DNA of 64,000 nt. Origin: Halochromatium glycolicum. GTDB taxonomy: Bacteria > Pseudomonadota > Gammaproteobacteria > Chromatiales > Chromatiaceae. The position numbers were made by a program, and so were the translations under genes. The DNA lies in the NCBI RefSeq assembly GCF_016584085.1, contig NZ_NRSJ01000014.1:1-64000 (forward strand). Reading direction: 5' to 3'. The notes below the pieces were generated by a model. It saw only the letters and a list, made by a program, of their open reading frames with translations. It had not been told where the DNA came from and made no database searches. Positions 9,621-18,719 of the stretch are shown here, piece after piece (position 1 is the stretch's first letter; the number at the start of each line of letters is the position of its first letter).

Positions 9621-9928
9621 GGAACGGCGTTTGAGGGTTTCGTTAACCTCGTTTGCCCAAACTCACGCTCCGATCCTCGCCAACTCTAAGCGCTTGTCCG
9701 TCCATAACTTGAACACTACTTGCCGGCCGATCAGGTCATTTTGCCCGCTAGCGAGACATGCCTATTCAGTGTATTCGCCGGACAGCCCCTAAAGGTGGGC
9801 TGACTCACCACCTTTACGGCAGGAGAGTACACGCGTACGCAGTCCAAGGAAGCGATCCTGTCGACGGTGGGCAGCAAGGTTGAGCTGCCGGGTGCCGGTT
9901 CCCGAGTCGACCGTTAGCCGAATGACTG
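9621..9928. other. Non-coding gap after the methylase/HerA module
   Basis: About 310 bases without a convincing gene on either strand. It contains one clear stem-loop (9790-9816, listed separately). No integrase, tRNA end or insertion-sequence terminus is visible that would mark how the module entered. Confidence 0.6.
9790..9816 (+). terminator. Stem-loop, possible end of the defence operon
   Basis: A perfect 9-bp inverted repeat (TAAAGGTGG / CCACCTTTA) with a 9-nt loop lies 170 bases after the last gene of the module. No run of T follows, so intrinsic termination is uncertain. It could also be a protein site. Confidence 0.35.
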
Positions 9929-10105
9929 TCAAGACCTACTGTCTCCGTCTCCTCGATCCGTCTCGGGTGTCTTCTCGTCGGCCTGTTGCCCGGCCTCGCG
10001 CTCATCCTTGAGTCGCTGTAGGTTGTTCCGCTGACGGAAGTAGAAATAGCCGACGACGCCGACGATCAGCGCCAGCTCGAGTACCTTCAGAGAGCCTGTG
10101 TCCAC
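9929..10105 (-). CDS. Small single-pass membrane protein, 58 residues
   Basis: A short gene found by translating the reverse strand. A GTG start at 10105 follows an AGAGG-like ribosome site, and the stop is at 9929-9931. The product begins with about nine residues, then a hydrophobic helix (about residues 9-23, LELALIVGVVGYFYF), then a basic, glutamine-rich segment (RQRNNLQRLKDERE) and an acidic tail. This gives one membrane helix with a charged cytoplasmic tail. It has no enzyme motif, and the function is unknown. It lies about 220 bases beyond the 3' end of sodB on the same strand. Confidence 0.6.
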   Translation of the reverse strand: MDTGSLKVLELALIVGVVGYFYFRQRNNLQRLKDEREAGQQADEKTPETDRGDGDSRS

Positions 10106-10143
10106 CTTGGATCGCCTCTTTGGTTTGGTCAGTTAACGGAACA

Positions 10144-10180
10144 CCCCGGACGCCACGCCAGGATGGCGTTTCGGCCGGGG
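10144..10180 (-). terminator. Nested GC-rich inverted repeat between sodB and the small membrane gene
   Basis: CCCCGG at 10144-10149 pairs with CCGGGG at 10175-10180, and inside it CGCCA pairs with TGGCG. There is no T-run. It sits upstream of the small membrane gene, and could be a terminator for sodB-direction transcripts or a leader structure. Confidence 0.3.
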
Positions 10181-10324
10181 CTCTCTGGTCTCGTGATCGT
10201 CGCTCGCGCTAGCTCAGCCAAAGGCTTCGCCCGCAGCGACGCCTGAGGAGGCTACGCTCAGGTCAGGCTCCTAGCCCTGCGGTGCTGATTGCACCGTTGA
10301 GGCGGGCCATCGCCGATGCTGGCC

Positions 10325-10906
10325 TCAGCCTGCGTAGTTGCTGGCGACGAAATCCCAGTTGATCTTGTCCCAGAGGGCTTCCAGGTACTTCGGGCGAGCG
10401 TTGCGGTAGTCGATGTAGTAGGCGTGCTCCCAGACGTCGACGGTCAGCAGCGCGGTCTTGCCCTCGGTCATCGGGGTGCCGGCGTTCGATGTGTTCATGA
10501 TCTCGACGCTCCCGTCACTGTTCTTGACCAGCCAGGTCCAGCCGGAGCCGAAGTTGGTCGCGGCCGACTGGCTGAACTGTGTCTTGAACTCGTCGAAGCT
10601 GCCGAACTTGGCGTTGATCGCGTCAGCGAGCGCACCGGTCGGCTCACCGCCGCCGTTTGGGCTCAAGCAATTCCAGTAGAAGCTGTGGTTCCAGACCTGC
10701 GCCGCATTGTTGAAGATACCGCCGGAGGCCGACTTGATGATGTCCTCGAGCGACTTGCTCTCGAACTCGGTGCCGGGGATCAGGTTGTTGAGGTTGTTGA
10801 CGTAGGTCTGATGGTGCTTGCCGTAGTGGTATTCGAGCGTCTCCGCGGAGATGACGGGCTCCAGCGCATTCTTCTCATAAGGTAGGGGTGGAAGTTCATG
10901 TGCCAT
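10325..10906 (-). CDS. sodB: Superoxide dismutase [Fe]
   Basis: Converts superoxide to oxygen and hydrogen peroxide in the cytoplasm. The 193-residue product has the full iron-type SOD pattern: [10 protein letters not shown] near residue 26, [10 protein letters not shown] near 71 (the iron-type form), GSGWTWLV near 119, and [11 protein letters not shown] with the Asp and His metal ligands near 156-160. The ATG at 10906 has an AGGAG site 8 bases upstream; the longer open frame before it is not needed. The sodB, grxD and rnt genes also cluster in E. coli, so this neighbourhood is ancestral rather than acquired. Confidence 0.95.
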   Translation of the reverse strand: MAHELPPLPYEKNALEPVISAETLEYHYGKHHQTYVNNLNNLIPGTEFESKSLEDIIKSASGGIFNNAAQVWNHSFYWNCLSPNGGGEPTGALADAINAKFGSFDEFKTQFSQSAATNFGSGWTWLVKNSDGSVEIMNTSNAGTPMTEGKTALLTVDVWEHAYYIDYRNARPKYLEALWDKINWDFVASNYAG

Positions 10907-11417
10907 TGCTGACTCTCCTGGCTTGTGGCTTGGACGTTGACTTATCGAACGACTGCGACGAAAACGTATGCACGCGTCAGGGGATATCAAGCGTTACCTG
11001 GATGGGTGATGGCCTGCTGACCATTGTGCGATCGGCTGGCTCGGGAAGAGCTGAGAATGCGTGCTACCGGCAAGGCGCGGTCTCGGGCGCCCTCCGTCAA
11101 TGGTCTCGGCGCCCCCTACAAGGTTCATGCGGATGATGACGGACCGCCTTCGAGCGCGATGCCGACGCCACCGGTCACCCCTCCAAGGTGCGTGGTGATG
11201 CTGACGACGCATCGCCACCCGGGACGATAGGCCGCGACTGTTCCAGAGTGTCGTGCCAGCCCGGGCGAAGAGACCGTCATCTTGGGATCGCTTTGCACGC
11301 GATCGCGCCGCATGTGAGATGCTGATGTCTGGCTTAGAGCGAGACTGGCATGAGGCCGGCCCGAGAACGGTCTGAGACTGGCCTCGGTCTGGAGATCATG
11401 ACGGGGGAGACTGACCG
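10907..11417. other. Divergent intergenic region between sodB and the amidotransferase gene
   Basis: About 510 bases holding the two divergent promoters and no gene I can support. Open frames here are short and biased by GC content. A repeated GAGACTGGC word lies just upstream of the amidotransferase start. I see no confident Fur or sigma-70 site. Confidence 0.5.
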
Positions 11418-13217
11418 ATGTGTGGCATCTGCGGAGAGTTGGGCATCAACGGTGCGGCTGCAGACCTGGGGGCGGTGGCACGGATGATGGAGCGGCTGCA
11501 GCCGCGCGGTCCCGATCATGGCGGCAGCTACAGCGATGGTGCGCTCGCCTTTGGGCATCGTCGACTGTCGATCATCGACCTCTCTGCGCGCTCGAATCAG
11601 CCGATGGTCGATCAGGGTCTGGGGCTCGCACTGGTCTTCAACGGCACGATCTATAACCATCCCGAGCTGCGCCGGGAGCTGCGCGATCTGGGCTACAGCT
11701 TCTTCTCGGACGGCGACACCGAGGTCATCTTGAAGGCTTGGCATGCCTGGGGCGAGGATTGTGTCGCGCGCCTGCATGGGATGTTCGCATTCGCGGTCTG
11801 GGACACCAACAAGCGCCAGCTCTTCCTGGCGCGGGATCGCTTCGGGATCAAACCGCTGTACTGGAGCGAGTCTGGCGGCCGCATCCGCTTCGCCTCGACA
11901 ACCCAAGCGTTGATCGCGGCCGGCGGCATCAGCTCTGAGATCGATCCGGTCGCGTTGCACAACCTGTTTACATTACATGCCGTGGTGCCCGCGCCGCGCA
12001 CCATCCTGAGCGCGATCCGCAAGCTGCCGCCGGCGCATTGGCTGCGCATCGATGCCGACGGCACCAAGACCGAAGGGCGTTACTGGCAGCTCGATGCGAC
12101 CCGCGAGCCGATCGGGTCGGGTGAGCCGCGCTCCGAGGCCGACTGGGTCGCGGCCATCCATGATGCCCTCGAGACCGCGGTGCGCAAGCGCCGTGAGATC
12201 GCCGATGTGCCGGTCGGGGTGCTGCTCTCGGGCGGGCTCGACTCGAGCCTGCTGGTCGCGTTGCTGGCCGAGCATGGCGTCTCGGATCTGCACACCTTCT
12301 CGGTCGGCTTCGAGGACACGCCGGAGGAGGCTGGCAGCGAGTTCGAATACTCGGATCAGGTCGTCGCGCACTTTGGGACCCATCATCATCGCTTCAGGGT
12401 GCCGAACGAGGAGGTCCTGCGCCGCCTGCCCGAGGCCGTCGACGCGATGACCGAGCCGATGTTCGGCCAGGACGCGGTCGCCTTCTATCTGCTCGCCGAG
12501 CAGGTCTCGCGCGAGATCAAGGTGGTGCAGTCCGGGCAGGGCGCCGACGAGGTCTTCGGTGGTTACTTCTGGTATCCGCGCATCGCGGCGGACCAGGAAG
12601 GCGGTCCGGTCGATCGGCTGCGCCGGCACTATTTCGACCGCGACCACGACGAGTACTTGAGGATGGTGTCGGGACCTTTCGCTGGGCCCGACCACACGGA
12701 GGCGTTGATCGCCGAGCGGCTCGCCGAGCCCGGTGCCGACGAGGTGATCGACGCGGTGCTGCGCCTCGATGTGACCACCCTGATCGTTGATGACCCAGTC
12801 AAGCGCGTCGACAACATGACGATGGCCTGGGGGCTGGAGGCGCGCGTGCCCTTTCTCGACCATCAACTCGTCGAGCTCGCGGCCAAATGCCCGCCGGCGC
12901 TCCGGCTACGCGACGGGGGAAAGTATCCGCTGAAGGCGATCGCGCGCGGCCGCTTGCCGGACGCGGTGATCGACCGGCCCAAGGGCTACTTTCCGATGCC
13001 GGCGCTCAAGTACGTGCGCGGACCCTTCCTAGAGCTCATGCGCGATATCCTGTCCTCACAGGCCTGTCGCGAGCGCGGCCTCTATCGGCGCGATTACATC
13101 GACACGCTGCTCGCCGCGCCGGATCAGCACCACACTCGGATTCAGGGCAGTAAGCTCTGGCATGTCGCATTGCTCGAATATTGGCTGCAGCGGCAGGTTG
13201 ATGGCGCCTTGATATGA
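11418..13217 (+). CDS. Glutamine-dependent asparagine-synthase-type amidotransferase, likely N-acetylglutaminylglutamine amide type
   Basis: A 599-residue class II amidotransferase. Cys2 of the start MCGICGE is the glutaminase nucleophile, and the domain continues to about residue 200 (RGPDHGG, GHRRLSIIDL, FNGTIYN). The synthetase domain has the PP-loop LSGGLDSS near residue 270 that activates a carboxylate with ATP. The sequence style and length fit the family that amidates N-acetylglutaminylglutamine to the osmoprotectant NAGGN, rather than AsnB. The partner dipeptide synthase that normally sits beside it is absent, so plain asparagine synthesis or another amide product remains possible. 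It stands alone upstream of grxD. Confidence 0.75.
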   Translation: MCGICGELGINGAAADLGAVARMMERLQPRGPDHGGSYSDGALAFGHRRLSIIDLSARSNQPMVDQGLGLALVFNGTIYNHPELRRELRDLGYSFFSDGDTEVILKAWHAWGEDCVARLHGMFAFAVWDTNKRQLFLARDRFGIKPLYWSESGGRIRFASTTQALIAAGGISSEIDPVALHNLFTLHAVVPAPRTILSAIRKLPPAHWLRIDADGTKTEGRYWQLDATREPIGSGEPRSEADWVAAIHDALETAVRKRREIADVPVGVLLSGGLDSSLLVALLAEHGVSDLHTFSVGFEDTPEEAGSEFEYSDQVVAHFGTHHHRFRVPNEEVLRRLPEAVDAMTEPMFGQDAVAFYLLAEQVSREIKVVQSGQGADEVFGGYFWYPRIAADQEGGPVDRLRRHYFDRDHDEYLRMVSGPFAGPDHTEALIAERLAEPGADEVIDAVLRLDVTTLIVDDPVKRVDNMTMAWGLEARVPFLDHQLVELAAKCPPALRLRDGGKYPLKAIARGRLPDAVIDRPKGYFPMPALKYVRGPFLELMRDILSSQACRERGLYRRDYIDTLLAAPDQHHTRIQGSKLWHVALLEYWLQRQVDGALI

Positions 13218-13275
13218 CGCATTGCTATCCCGACCTTCGCCTGACCAAACACCCAGGTTCAAACGAGGTAATGCG

Positions 13276-13623
13276 ATGGACGTTCTCGAACGCATCGACC
13301 AGCAGGTCAAGGGTCATCCGATCGTGATCTATATGAAGGGCACGCCGCAGATGCCGCAGTGCGGCTTCTCGATGCGGGCGGCTCAGGCGCTCGGCGACAC
13401 AGGGGTGTCGTTCGCCTATGTCAATGTCCTGCAGGACCCGGAGATCTTCGAGAGCCTGCCGCGCTATGCTGACTGGCCGACCTTCCCGCAGATCTACGTC
13501 GATGGCGAATTGGTTGGCGGCTGCGACATCACGCTCGAATTGGCCGCGAGTGGTGAGCTCAAGACGATGATGGAGTCGGCCGCGGCCAAGCACGAGGCCG
13601 GCACGAGCGAGAGTGCGGGGTAA
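13276..13623 (+). CDS. grxD: Monothiol glutaredoxin Grx4
   Basis: A 115-residue CGFS glutaredoxin, which carries or delivers [2Fe-2S] clusters and works with BolA proteins in iron homeostasis. The motif MPQCGFS lies near residues 29-35, with the glutathione-site segments WPTFPQIYVDGELVGG and CDI downstream. The ATG at 13276 has a GAGGTA site just upstream. It is convergent with rnt. Confidence 0.95.
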   Translation: MDVLERIDQQVKGHPIVIYMKGTPQMPQCGFSMRAAQALGDTGVSFAYVNVLQDPEIFESLPRYADWPTFPQIYVDGELVGGCDITLELAASGELKTMMESAAAKHEAGTSESAG

Positions 13624-13652
13624 CCCGGCCGCTTGTTCCTTGCCCATTCCGG

Positions 13653-13735
13653 CTCCGGCGCTGCGTTGCATCGGCGACCTCGCCGGAGCATCAACGCAAG
13701 CGAGCATCCGCGGATGTGAGCCTGCGCAAGGCTCA
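13653..13735. terminator. Two stem-loops between convergent grxD and rnt
   Basis: CTCCGGCG (13653-13660) pairs with CGCCGGAG (13681-13688). TGAGCCT (13717-13723) pairs with AGGCTCA (13729-13735) across a 5-nt loop and overlaps the rnt stop. They lie between genes that face each other, as expected for bidirectional termination. Neither has a T-run. Confidence 0.4.
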
Positions 13736-14416
13736 GCCGGTTCGCTCGGCAGAACCTGTTCGATCAGCCGAGCGGTCTGCGCCCGCCCGCAACGTTGCTG
13801 ACCGCCAGTCGTTGACGATCGTGCAAAACAGTTGCGCCGTCTGCTCCGCATCATAGATCGCGGAGTGCGCAGCGCTGTTATCCCACCCGAGCCCAGCAGC
13901 TTGCACGGCCTTGGCTAGCACGGTCTGGCCGTAGGCGAGGCCGGCGAGCGACACCGTATCGAACACGCTGAAGGCATGGAACGGATTGCGCTTATAGTCA
14001 TTGCGCTCGACCGCTGCCTTGATGAAGCCGAGGTCGAAATGGGCGTTGTGACCCACCAGGATCGCGCGATTGCATCCCTGTGAAGAGACCGCCTTACGGA
14101 TTGGATCGAGGATCTTGCGCAAGGCCTGCTGCTCGGTCATCGCGTCCCGAAACGGGTGGTCGGGATCGATCTTATTGAACGCCAGTGCGCTTTGATCGAG
14201 CTCTGAGCCGAGGAACGGCAAGACATGGCAAGCATGTGTCGGGCCTGGCATCAGCCAGCCGTCGGGGTCCATCCGAATGACAATGGCGGCGATCTCGAGT
14301 AAGGCATGGCGCTGGGGGTCGAAGCCGGCGGTCTCGACATCGACGACGACGGGCAGGAAACCGCGGAAGCGTGCGGCGATGCCCTGAGGCGCGGAGGCTT
14401 GGTCGCGAGGTTGCAT
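13733..14416 (-). CDS. rnt: Ribonuclease T
   Basis: A 3'-5' exoribonuclease of the DEDDh family that trims tRNA and other stable RNA ends and works as a homodimer. The 227-residue product has Exo I DVETAGFD near residue 26, Exo [12 protein letters not shown] near 128 and Exo [13 protein letters not shown] near 186, giving all DEDDh metal ligands. The ATG at 14416 is chosen because RNase T proteins normally start shortly before the [14 protein letters not shown] block; a GTG at 14461 would add 15 residues. The C-terminal ~15 residues ([13 protein letters not shown]) are a low-complexity tail. Confidence 0.92.
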   Translation of the reverse strand: MQPRDQASAPQGIAARFRGFLPVVVDVETAGFDPQRHALLEIAAIVIRMDPDGWLMPGPTHACHVLPFLGSELDQSALAFNKIDPDHPFRDAMTEQQALRKILDPIRKAVSSQGCNRAILVGHNAHFDLGFIKAAVERNDYKRNPFHAFSVFDTVSLAGLAYGQTVLAKAVQAAGLGWDNSAAHSAIYDAEQTAQLFCTIVNDWRSATLRAGADRSADRTGSAERTG

Positions 14417-14600
14417 CGGGGCAGCATAAGAGCCTTGTGAGCAAAAGCCAAACGACGACACCCGAGACGAACGTTCTATGCCCGCAGCGGCGTCGGAACG
14501 GTGATGCCGCGCTCTGTGCCGCGATGGCCGTCGATGCCTGTGCTACCATCCGATCCCATAGAGACGGTAGCGCATGACAGATGATGTGGGGGTCCGGCGT

Positions 14601-15350
14601 ATGCGAAAGGCGCTCGTACGCATCCTTCCCTTTTGGGTCGGTGCGGCGTTGGTGGTTAGCGGGTGCAGCTCGATCCCTGAGGCACAACGCGATCCACGCG
14701 ACCCCTGGCAGTTGTACAACCGGGCGATGTTCAAGTTCAACACGGACTTTGACAATGCCTTCATGAAGCCCGCCGCGCAGGGTTATCAGTTCATCACGCC
14801 GGAGCCGATCGACCGCGGTATCACCAACTTTTTCAATAACATCGCTGATATCACCTCAGCGGTCAATAACGCGCTCCAATTCAAGCTCTCACGCGCTGGT
14901 AGCGACGTCGGACGTGTGGTGGTGAATACCACTGTCGGGGTTGTCGGCTTCTTCGACGTGGCCACGAATATGGGGATTCCGACCTATAAGGAGGACTTCG
15001 GGCAGACCCTCGGCTACTGGGGGGTGGGCGCCGGTCCGTTCCTGATGTTACCGATTCTCGGGCCGAGCTCGGTACGCGACACCGTCGGTCTTGCCGGGGA
15101 CATCGTGGTCGACCCGCTCTTCAACCTGAACGAAGACGAGATCTACTGGGGCCTCGTCGTCCTGCGTACCATCGATAGGCGCGCTGATCTGCTTGCCGCT
15201 GGCGATCTGATGGACGAAGCCGCGCTCGACCGCTATGCGTTCGTCCGAGACGCCTTTCTGCAGCGTCGTCGAAACCTGGTCCACGACGGGGCCCCGCCGG
15301 CCGACGAAGAGTACGATCTGTTCTGGGATGAAGAAGCGATCGACCAGTAG
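14601..15350 (+). CDS. mlaA: MlaA (VacJ) outer-membrane lipoprotein of phospholipid transport
   Basis: The outer-membrane part of the Mla pathway, which removes misplaced phospholipids from the outer leaflet and passes them to MlaC. The 249-residue precursor has a lipoprotein signal with lipobox VSGC near residue 21, then the family core DPWQLYNRAMFKFN, NNIADITSAVNN, TYKEDFGQTLGYWG and GPFLMLPILGPSSVRD. An upstream in-frame ATG at 14574 is possible; 14601 gives the tighter signal peptide and follows a G-rich stretch. The mlaFEDCB genes are not beside it, so it is a detached mla gene, which is common. Confidence 0.92.
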   Translation: MRKALVRILPFWVGAALVVSGCSSIPEAQRDPRDPWQLYNRAMFKFNTDFDNAFMKPAAQGYQFITPEPIDRGITNFFNNIADITSAVNNALQFKLSRAGSDVGRVVVNTTVGVVGFFDVATNMGIPTYKEDFGQTLGYWGVGAGPFLMLPILGPSSVRDTVGLAGDIVVDPLFNLNEDEIYWGLVVLRTIDRRADLLAAGDLMDEAALDRYAFVRDAFLQRRRNLVHDGAPPADEEYDLFWDEEAIDQ

Positions 15351-15382
15351 CGTCTGGTGCTGTCCGTTTGACTGAGCTCATT

Positions 15383-15417
15383 TGCTGAGCGCCTGTGCTG
15401 AGCGCCTGTGCTGAGCT
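15383..15417 (+). repeat. Short 13-bp tandem repeat
   Basis: The unit TGCTGAGCGCCTG occurs twice in tandem (15383-15395, 15396-15408), and a third partial copy follows, in the gap between mlaA and dnaE2. Confidence 0.8.
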
Positions 15418-15513
15418 GGTTACGGACTTCTCCCTGGTCCTCCAGCTTAGGCCTGCTCTACTTTCTTCATCATCGCGGCCGCCGGCTTGATCCGGTGTGC
15501 CGGCGAGCATTCG

Positions 15514-15605
15514 TATAGCCATTCCGCCTGATCGCCGGACAGACAGCGCCGGAGCAGTCAGCACCGATGGGCTCAGCCTGTCCAGAAACCAGGGCGGGTG
15601 ACTAT
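15514..15605 (+). repeat. 92-bp dispersed repeat, copy A
   Basis: It matches 33884-33975 without gaps, with about eight mismatches over 92 bases by eye. Inside, GGACAG at 15537-15542 and CTGTCC 3' of it form an inverted repeat. The copy ends nine bases before the dnaE2 -10-like element, so it forms part of that promoter region. No coding role is visible. Confidence 0.85.
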
Positions 15606-15613
15606 GAGCCGGG

Positions 15614-15633
15614 TATACTGTCTTTATTGACAG
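15614..15633 (+). promoter_or_regulatory. LexA (SOS) box overlapping a -10 element, dnaE2 promoter
   Basis: CTGTCTTTATTGACAG at 15618-15633 matches the gammaproteobacterial LexA consensus CTGT-N8-ACAG exactly. It overlaps TATACT (15614-15619), a near-perfect -10 element, so bound LexA would block RNA polymerase. It lies 18 bases before the proposed GTG start of dnaE2. No good -35 is seen, as is common for regulated promoters. Confidence 0.75.
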
Positions 15634-15650
15634 TTACCCGGGATTGGCAG

Positions 15651-18600
15651 GTGGCTGCTTACGCAGAGCTCAACTGTTGGTCAAATTTCACCTTCCTGTC
15701 CGCCGCCTCGCATCCGGAAGAGCTGGTCCGGACCGCGGCTCGGCTCGGCTATCGCGCGCTCGCGTTGACCGATGAATGCTCGCTGGCCGGGGTCGTGCGT
15801 GCCCATGCCGAGGCAAATGCGCTCGGGTTCAAGCTGCTGATCGGTACCGAGGTCGCAGTCGAGGCGGGTCCGCGTTTGATCCTGCTTGCGGCCGATGCGT
15901 CGGGTTACGGGAATCTCTCGGCACTCATCTCCGTCGCACGCCGGCGTGCCCCCAAAGGGTCCTATCGCCTGCTCGCGACCGATCTGGATGATGGCCTTGC
16001 CGGCTGTCTTGCGATCTGGATCGCCGATGCCGAGGCGGCCCCTTCCGAGGGGGAATGGCTTTGCGAACGGTTTGCGGGCCGATGCTGGATCGGGGTCGCG
16101 CTGCACCGTGCCGGCGATGATCAAGGGCGGTTGCGGGGACTGCAACGGCTCGGGGGTGTGCTGGGACTGCCGCTCGTCGCGATGGGTGCGGTTCGCATGC
16201 ATGCGGCAGAGCGGGCGCCGCTGCTCGACCTGGTGCGTGCGATCCGCGTCGGTGTCGATGTCGCGCGGGGTGCGGCGCACAGGCAGAACCGGGAGCAGCA
16301 TCTACGGACTCTTGAGCAGTTAGGTCGTTTCTATCCCGAGCCGCTGCTTGCCGAGACCTTGGCTGTCGCCGAGCGTTGTCAGTTCAGCCTCGATCAGCTG
16401 CGCTACGAGTACCCCGAGGAGCTGGTGCCGGCCGGCGAGACGCCGGACGGCTATCTTCGGCGCATGACCTTCGCCGGTGCCGGCCGACGCTGGCCCGATG
16501 GGATGCCGAGGGTCGTTCACGATCAGGCCGAGCACGAGCTGCGACTGATCGCGGAGCTCGGCTACGCCCCCTACTTCCTCACGGTGCTGGACATCGTCTG
16601 CTTTGCCCGCGGCCGAGGCATCCTGTGCCAAGGTCGGGGCTCAGCGGCCAACTCGGTCGTCTGTTATTGCCTCGGCATCACTGAGGTCGACCCGGCGCGC
16701 ATTGCGATGCTGTTCGAGCGCTTCATCTCGCGCGAGCGCGGCGAGCCGCCCGATATCGATGTCGACTTCGAGCATCATCGACGCGAGGAGGTGATCCAGT
16801 ATCTCTACAACAAGTACGGCCGCGAGCGTGCCGCACTCGCGGCGACCGTGATCAGCTATCGGCCCAAGAGCGCGCTGCGCGATGTCGGCAAGGCGCTCGG
16901 CTTCTCGCTCGATCAGGTCGACCGTCTGGCCCGCAACATCAACTGGTGGGATGGCCAGCGGGTCGCGCCGGAGCGCTTGCGCGAGGTCGGCCTCGATCCC
17001 GCGCATCCGCGCGTGAGCATGCTGTTGCAGCTGGTGCATCAGCTGATCGGCTTCCCACGCCATCTCTCACAGCATGTCGGCGGCTTCGTGATCTCGAACG
17101 GGCCGCTGAACCGGTTGGTGCCGATCGAGAACGCGGCCATGGACGGGCGCAGCGTGATCCAATGGGACAAGGACGATCTCGATGCGCTCGGTTTGTTGAA
17201 GGTCGATTGCCTCGCGCTCGGCATGCTGAGCGCAATCCGGCGTGCGTTGGGCCTGATCAACGGCTTTCGCGGCACGGCGCTCGCGCTCGGGTCGATCCCT
17301 GCCGAGGACCCGGCCGTGTATCGGATGATCCAGCGTGCCGAGACCACCGGGGTCTTCCAGATCGAGTCGCGCGCCCAGATGGCGATGCTGCCGCGCCTGA
17401 AACCGGCCTGTTTCTACGATCTGGTGATCGAGGTCGCGATCGTGCGACCGGGCCCGATCCAGGGCGACATGGTCCATCCCTATCTGCGGCGACGTCAGGG
17501 CCTGGAGCCGGTCAGCTATCCATCGGCCGAGGTCGAGCAGGTGCTTGGGCGCACGCTCGGGGTGCCGATCTTCCAGGAGCAGGTGATCCAGGTCGCGACG
17601 GTCGCGGCCGGCTTCGATCCCGGCGAGGCCGATCAGGTGCGCCGCTCGATGGCGGCCTGGCGCCGCCGCGGCGGGCTGGAGCCGATCCGCGATCGGCTCA
17701 TCGACGGCATGATCGGCCGCGGTTATACGCGCGCCTTCGCCGAGCAGCTCTATCATCAGATCCTCGGTTTCGGCGAGTACGGCTTCCCTGAGTCGCACGC
17801 GGCGAGCTTTGCGCTGCTGGTCTATTGCTCGGCCTGGCTGAAGCACCATGAGCCTGCGGCCTTCTTTGCCGCGTTGATCAATAGTCAGCCGATGGGCTTC
17901 TATGCGCCCGCCCAATTGATCCGTGAGGCGCGCCGGCAGCAGGTCGAGGTCCGTGCGGTCGATGTCAGCGCCAGCGACTGGGATTGCACACTCGAGCGCA
18001 CGCAAGATGGCGTTCCGGCGCTGCGTCTGGGCTTGCGGCTGGTCAAAGGGCTCTCGCGCGCCGGCGCCCGGCGTCTGATTGCGGCGCGGCATGAACGTCG
18101 CTGGCAGTCGTTGGCCGATCTGCGCCATCGCAGTGGGCTCGACCGGCGGGACATGAAGGCCCTGGCGGCGGCTGATGCGCTGAGCGGCATCGCCGGTCAC
18201 CGCCACCAGGCCGCCTGGCAGGCGGCGTCGCGGGCGGAAGCGCTACCGCTGCTGCCCGCCGACGAGCAGGCAGCCGCACTGCCGCTGTTGGCTCCACCGC
18301 AGGAAGGCGAGGCGATCGTCGCCGACTATGCCAGCCTGGGCTTGAGCCTGCGCCGACACCCGTTGGCGCTGTTGCGGCCCGAGCTCGATCGGCTGCAACT
18401 GCTGACGGCGCAGGCCGTGGAACAGGTCACGCCAGGCGTTCGGGTGCGCACGGCCGGGCTGGCGATCACCCGCCAGCGCCCGGCATCGGCCAATGACGTG
18501 ACCTTCGTGACGCTCGAGGATGAGACCGGCCAGCTGAATCTGGTGATCTGGAAGCGGATTGCGGTGCGTCGACGCGCGGCGCTGCTGAATGCCCGCCTGC

Positions 18601-18719
18601 TCGGTGCAGTCGGCGAGGTGCAGCGCGAAGGCGGGGTCACGCACCTCGTGGTCAGCGAGCTGGTCGACTATTCGGCGATGCTCGGTGGGCTGGTGATCCG
18701 GGTTCGGGACTTCCATTGA
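15651..18719 (+). CDS. dnaE2: Error-prone DNA polymerase III alpha subunit DnaE2 (ImuC)
   Basis: A C-family polymerase that makes mutations while copying damaged DNA in the SOS response, normally with ImuA and ImuB. The 1022-residue product starts with a PHP domain (AELNCWSNFTFLSAASHPEE), then the polymerase core with PDIDVDFE near residue 367, LAATVISYR, and VARPGP-like IVRPGPIQGDMVHPY near 600. A C-terminal OB-fold (about 910-1000) ends the protein. Length fits DnaE2 rather than replicative DnaE. The GTG at 15651 is chosen because it puts the family N terminus right after the start; the longer frame upstream runs through a repeat and the LexA box. imuA and imuB are not adjacent, which is unusual. 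Confidence 0.92.
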   Translation: MAAYAELNCWSNFTFLSAASHPEELVRTAARLGYRALALTDECSLAGVVRAHAEANALGFKLLIGTEVAVEAGPRLILLAADASGYGNLSALISVARRRAPKGSYRLLATDLDDGLAGCLAIWIADAEAAPSEGEWLCERFAGRCWIGVALHRAGDDQGRLRGLQRLGGVLGLPLVAMGAVRMHAAERAPLLDLVRAIRVGVDVARGAAHRQNREQHLRTLEQLGRFYPEPLLAETLAVAERCQFSLDQLRYEYPEELVPAGETPDGYLRRMTFAGAGRRWPDGMPRVVHDQAEHELRLIAELGYAPYFLTVLDIVCFARGRGILCQGRGSAANSVVCYCLGITEVDPARIAMLFERFISRERGEPPDIDVDFEHHRREEVIQYLYNKYGRERAALAATVISYRPKSALRDVGKALGFSLDQVDRLARNINWWDGQRVAPERLREVGLDPAHPRVSMLLQLVHQLIGFPRHLSQHVGGFVISNGPLNRLVPIENAAMDGRSVIQWDKDDLDALGLLKVDCLALGMLSAIRRALGLINGFRGTALALGSIPAEDPAVYRMIQRAETTGVFQIESRAQMAMLPRLKPACFYDLVIEVAIVRPGPIQGDMVHPYLRRRQGLEPVSYPSAEVEQVLGRTLGVPIFQEQVIQVATVAAGFDPGEADQVRRSMAAWRRRGGLEPIRDRLIDGMIGRGYTRAFAEQLYHQILGFGEYGFPESHAASFALLVYCSAWLKHHEPAAFFAALINSQPMGFYAPAQLIREARRQQVEVRAVDVSASDWDCTLERTQDGVPALRLGLRLVKGLSRAGARRLIAARHERRWQSLADLRHRSGLDRRDMKALAAADALSGIAGHRHQAAWQAASRAEALPLLPADEQAAALPLLAPPQEGEAIVADYASLGLSLRRHPLALLRPELDRLQLLTAQAVEQVTPGVRVRTAGLAITRQRPASANDVTFVTLEDETGQLNLVIWKRIAVRRRAALLNARLLGAVGEVQREGGVTHLVVSELVDYSAMLGGLVIRVRDFH

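Noticed and set aside
9814..10005. 63-residue minus-strand frame near the small membrane gene
   Set aside because: No ribosome site and a biased composition; the overlapping 58-residue frame at 9929-10105 has a better start and a membrane helix.
15383..15417. Possible CRISPR-like repeat
   Set aside because: Units of 13 bp without spacers and only two to three copies; a simple tandem repeat.
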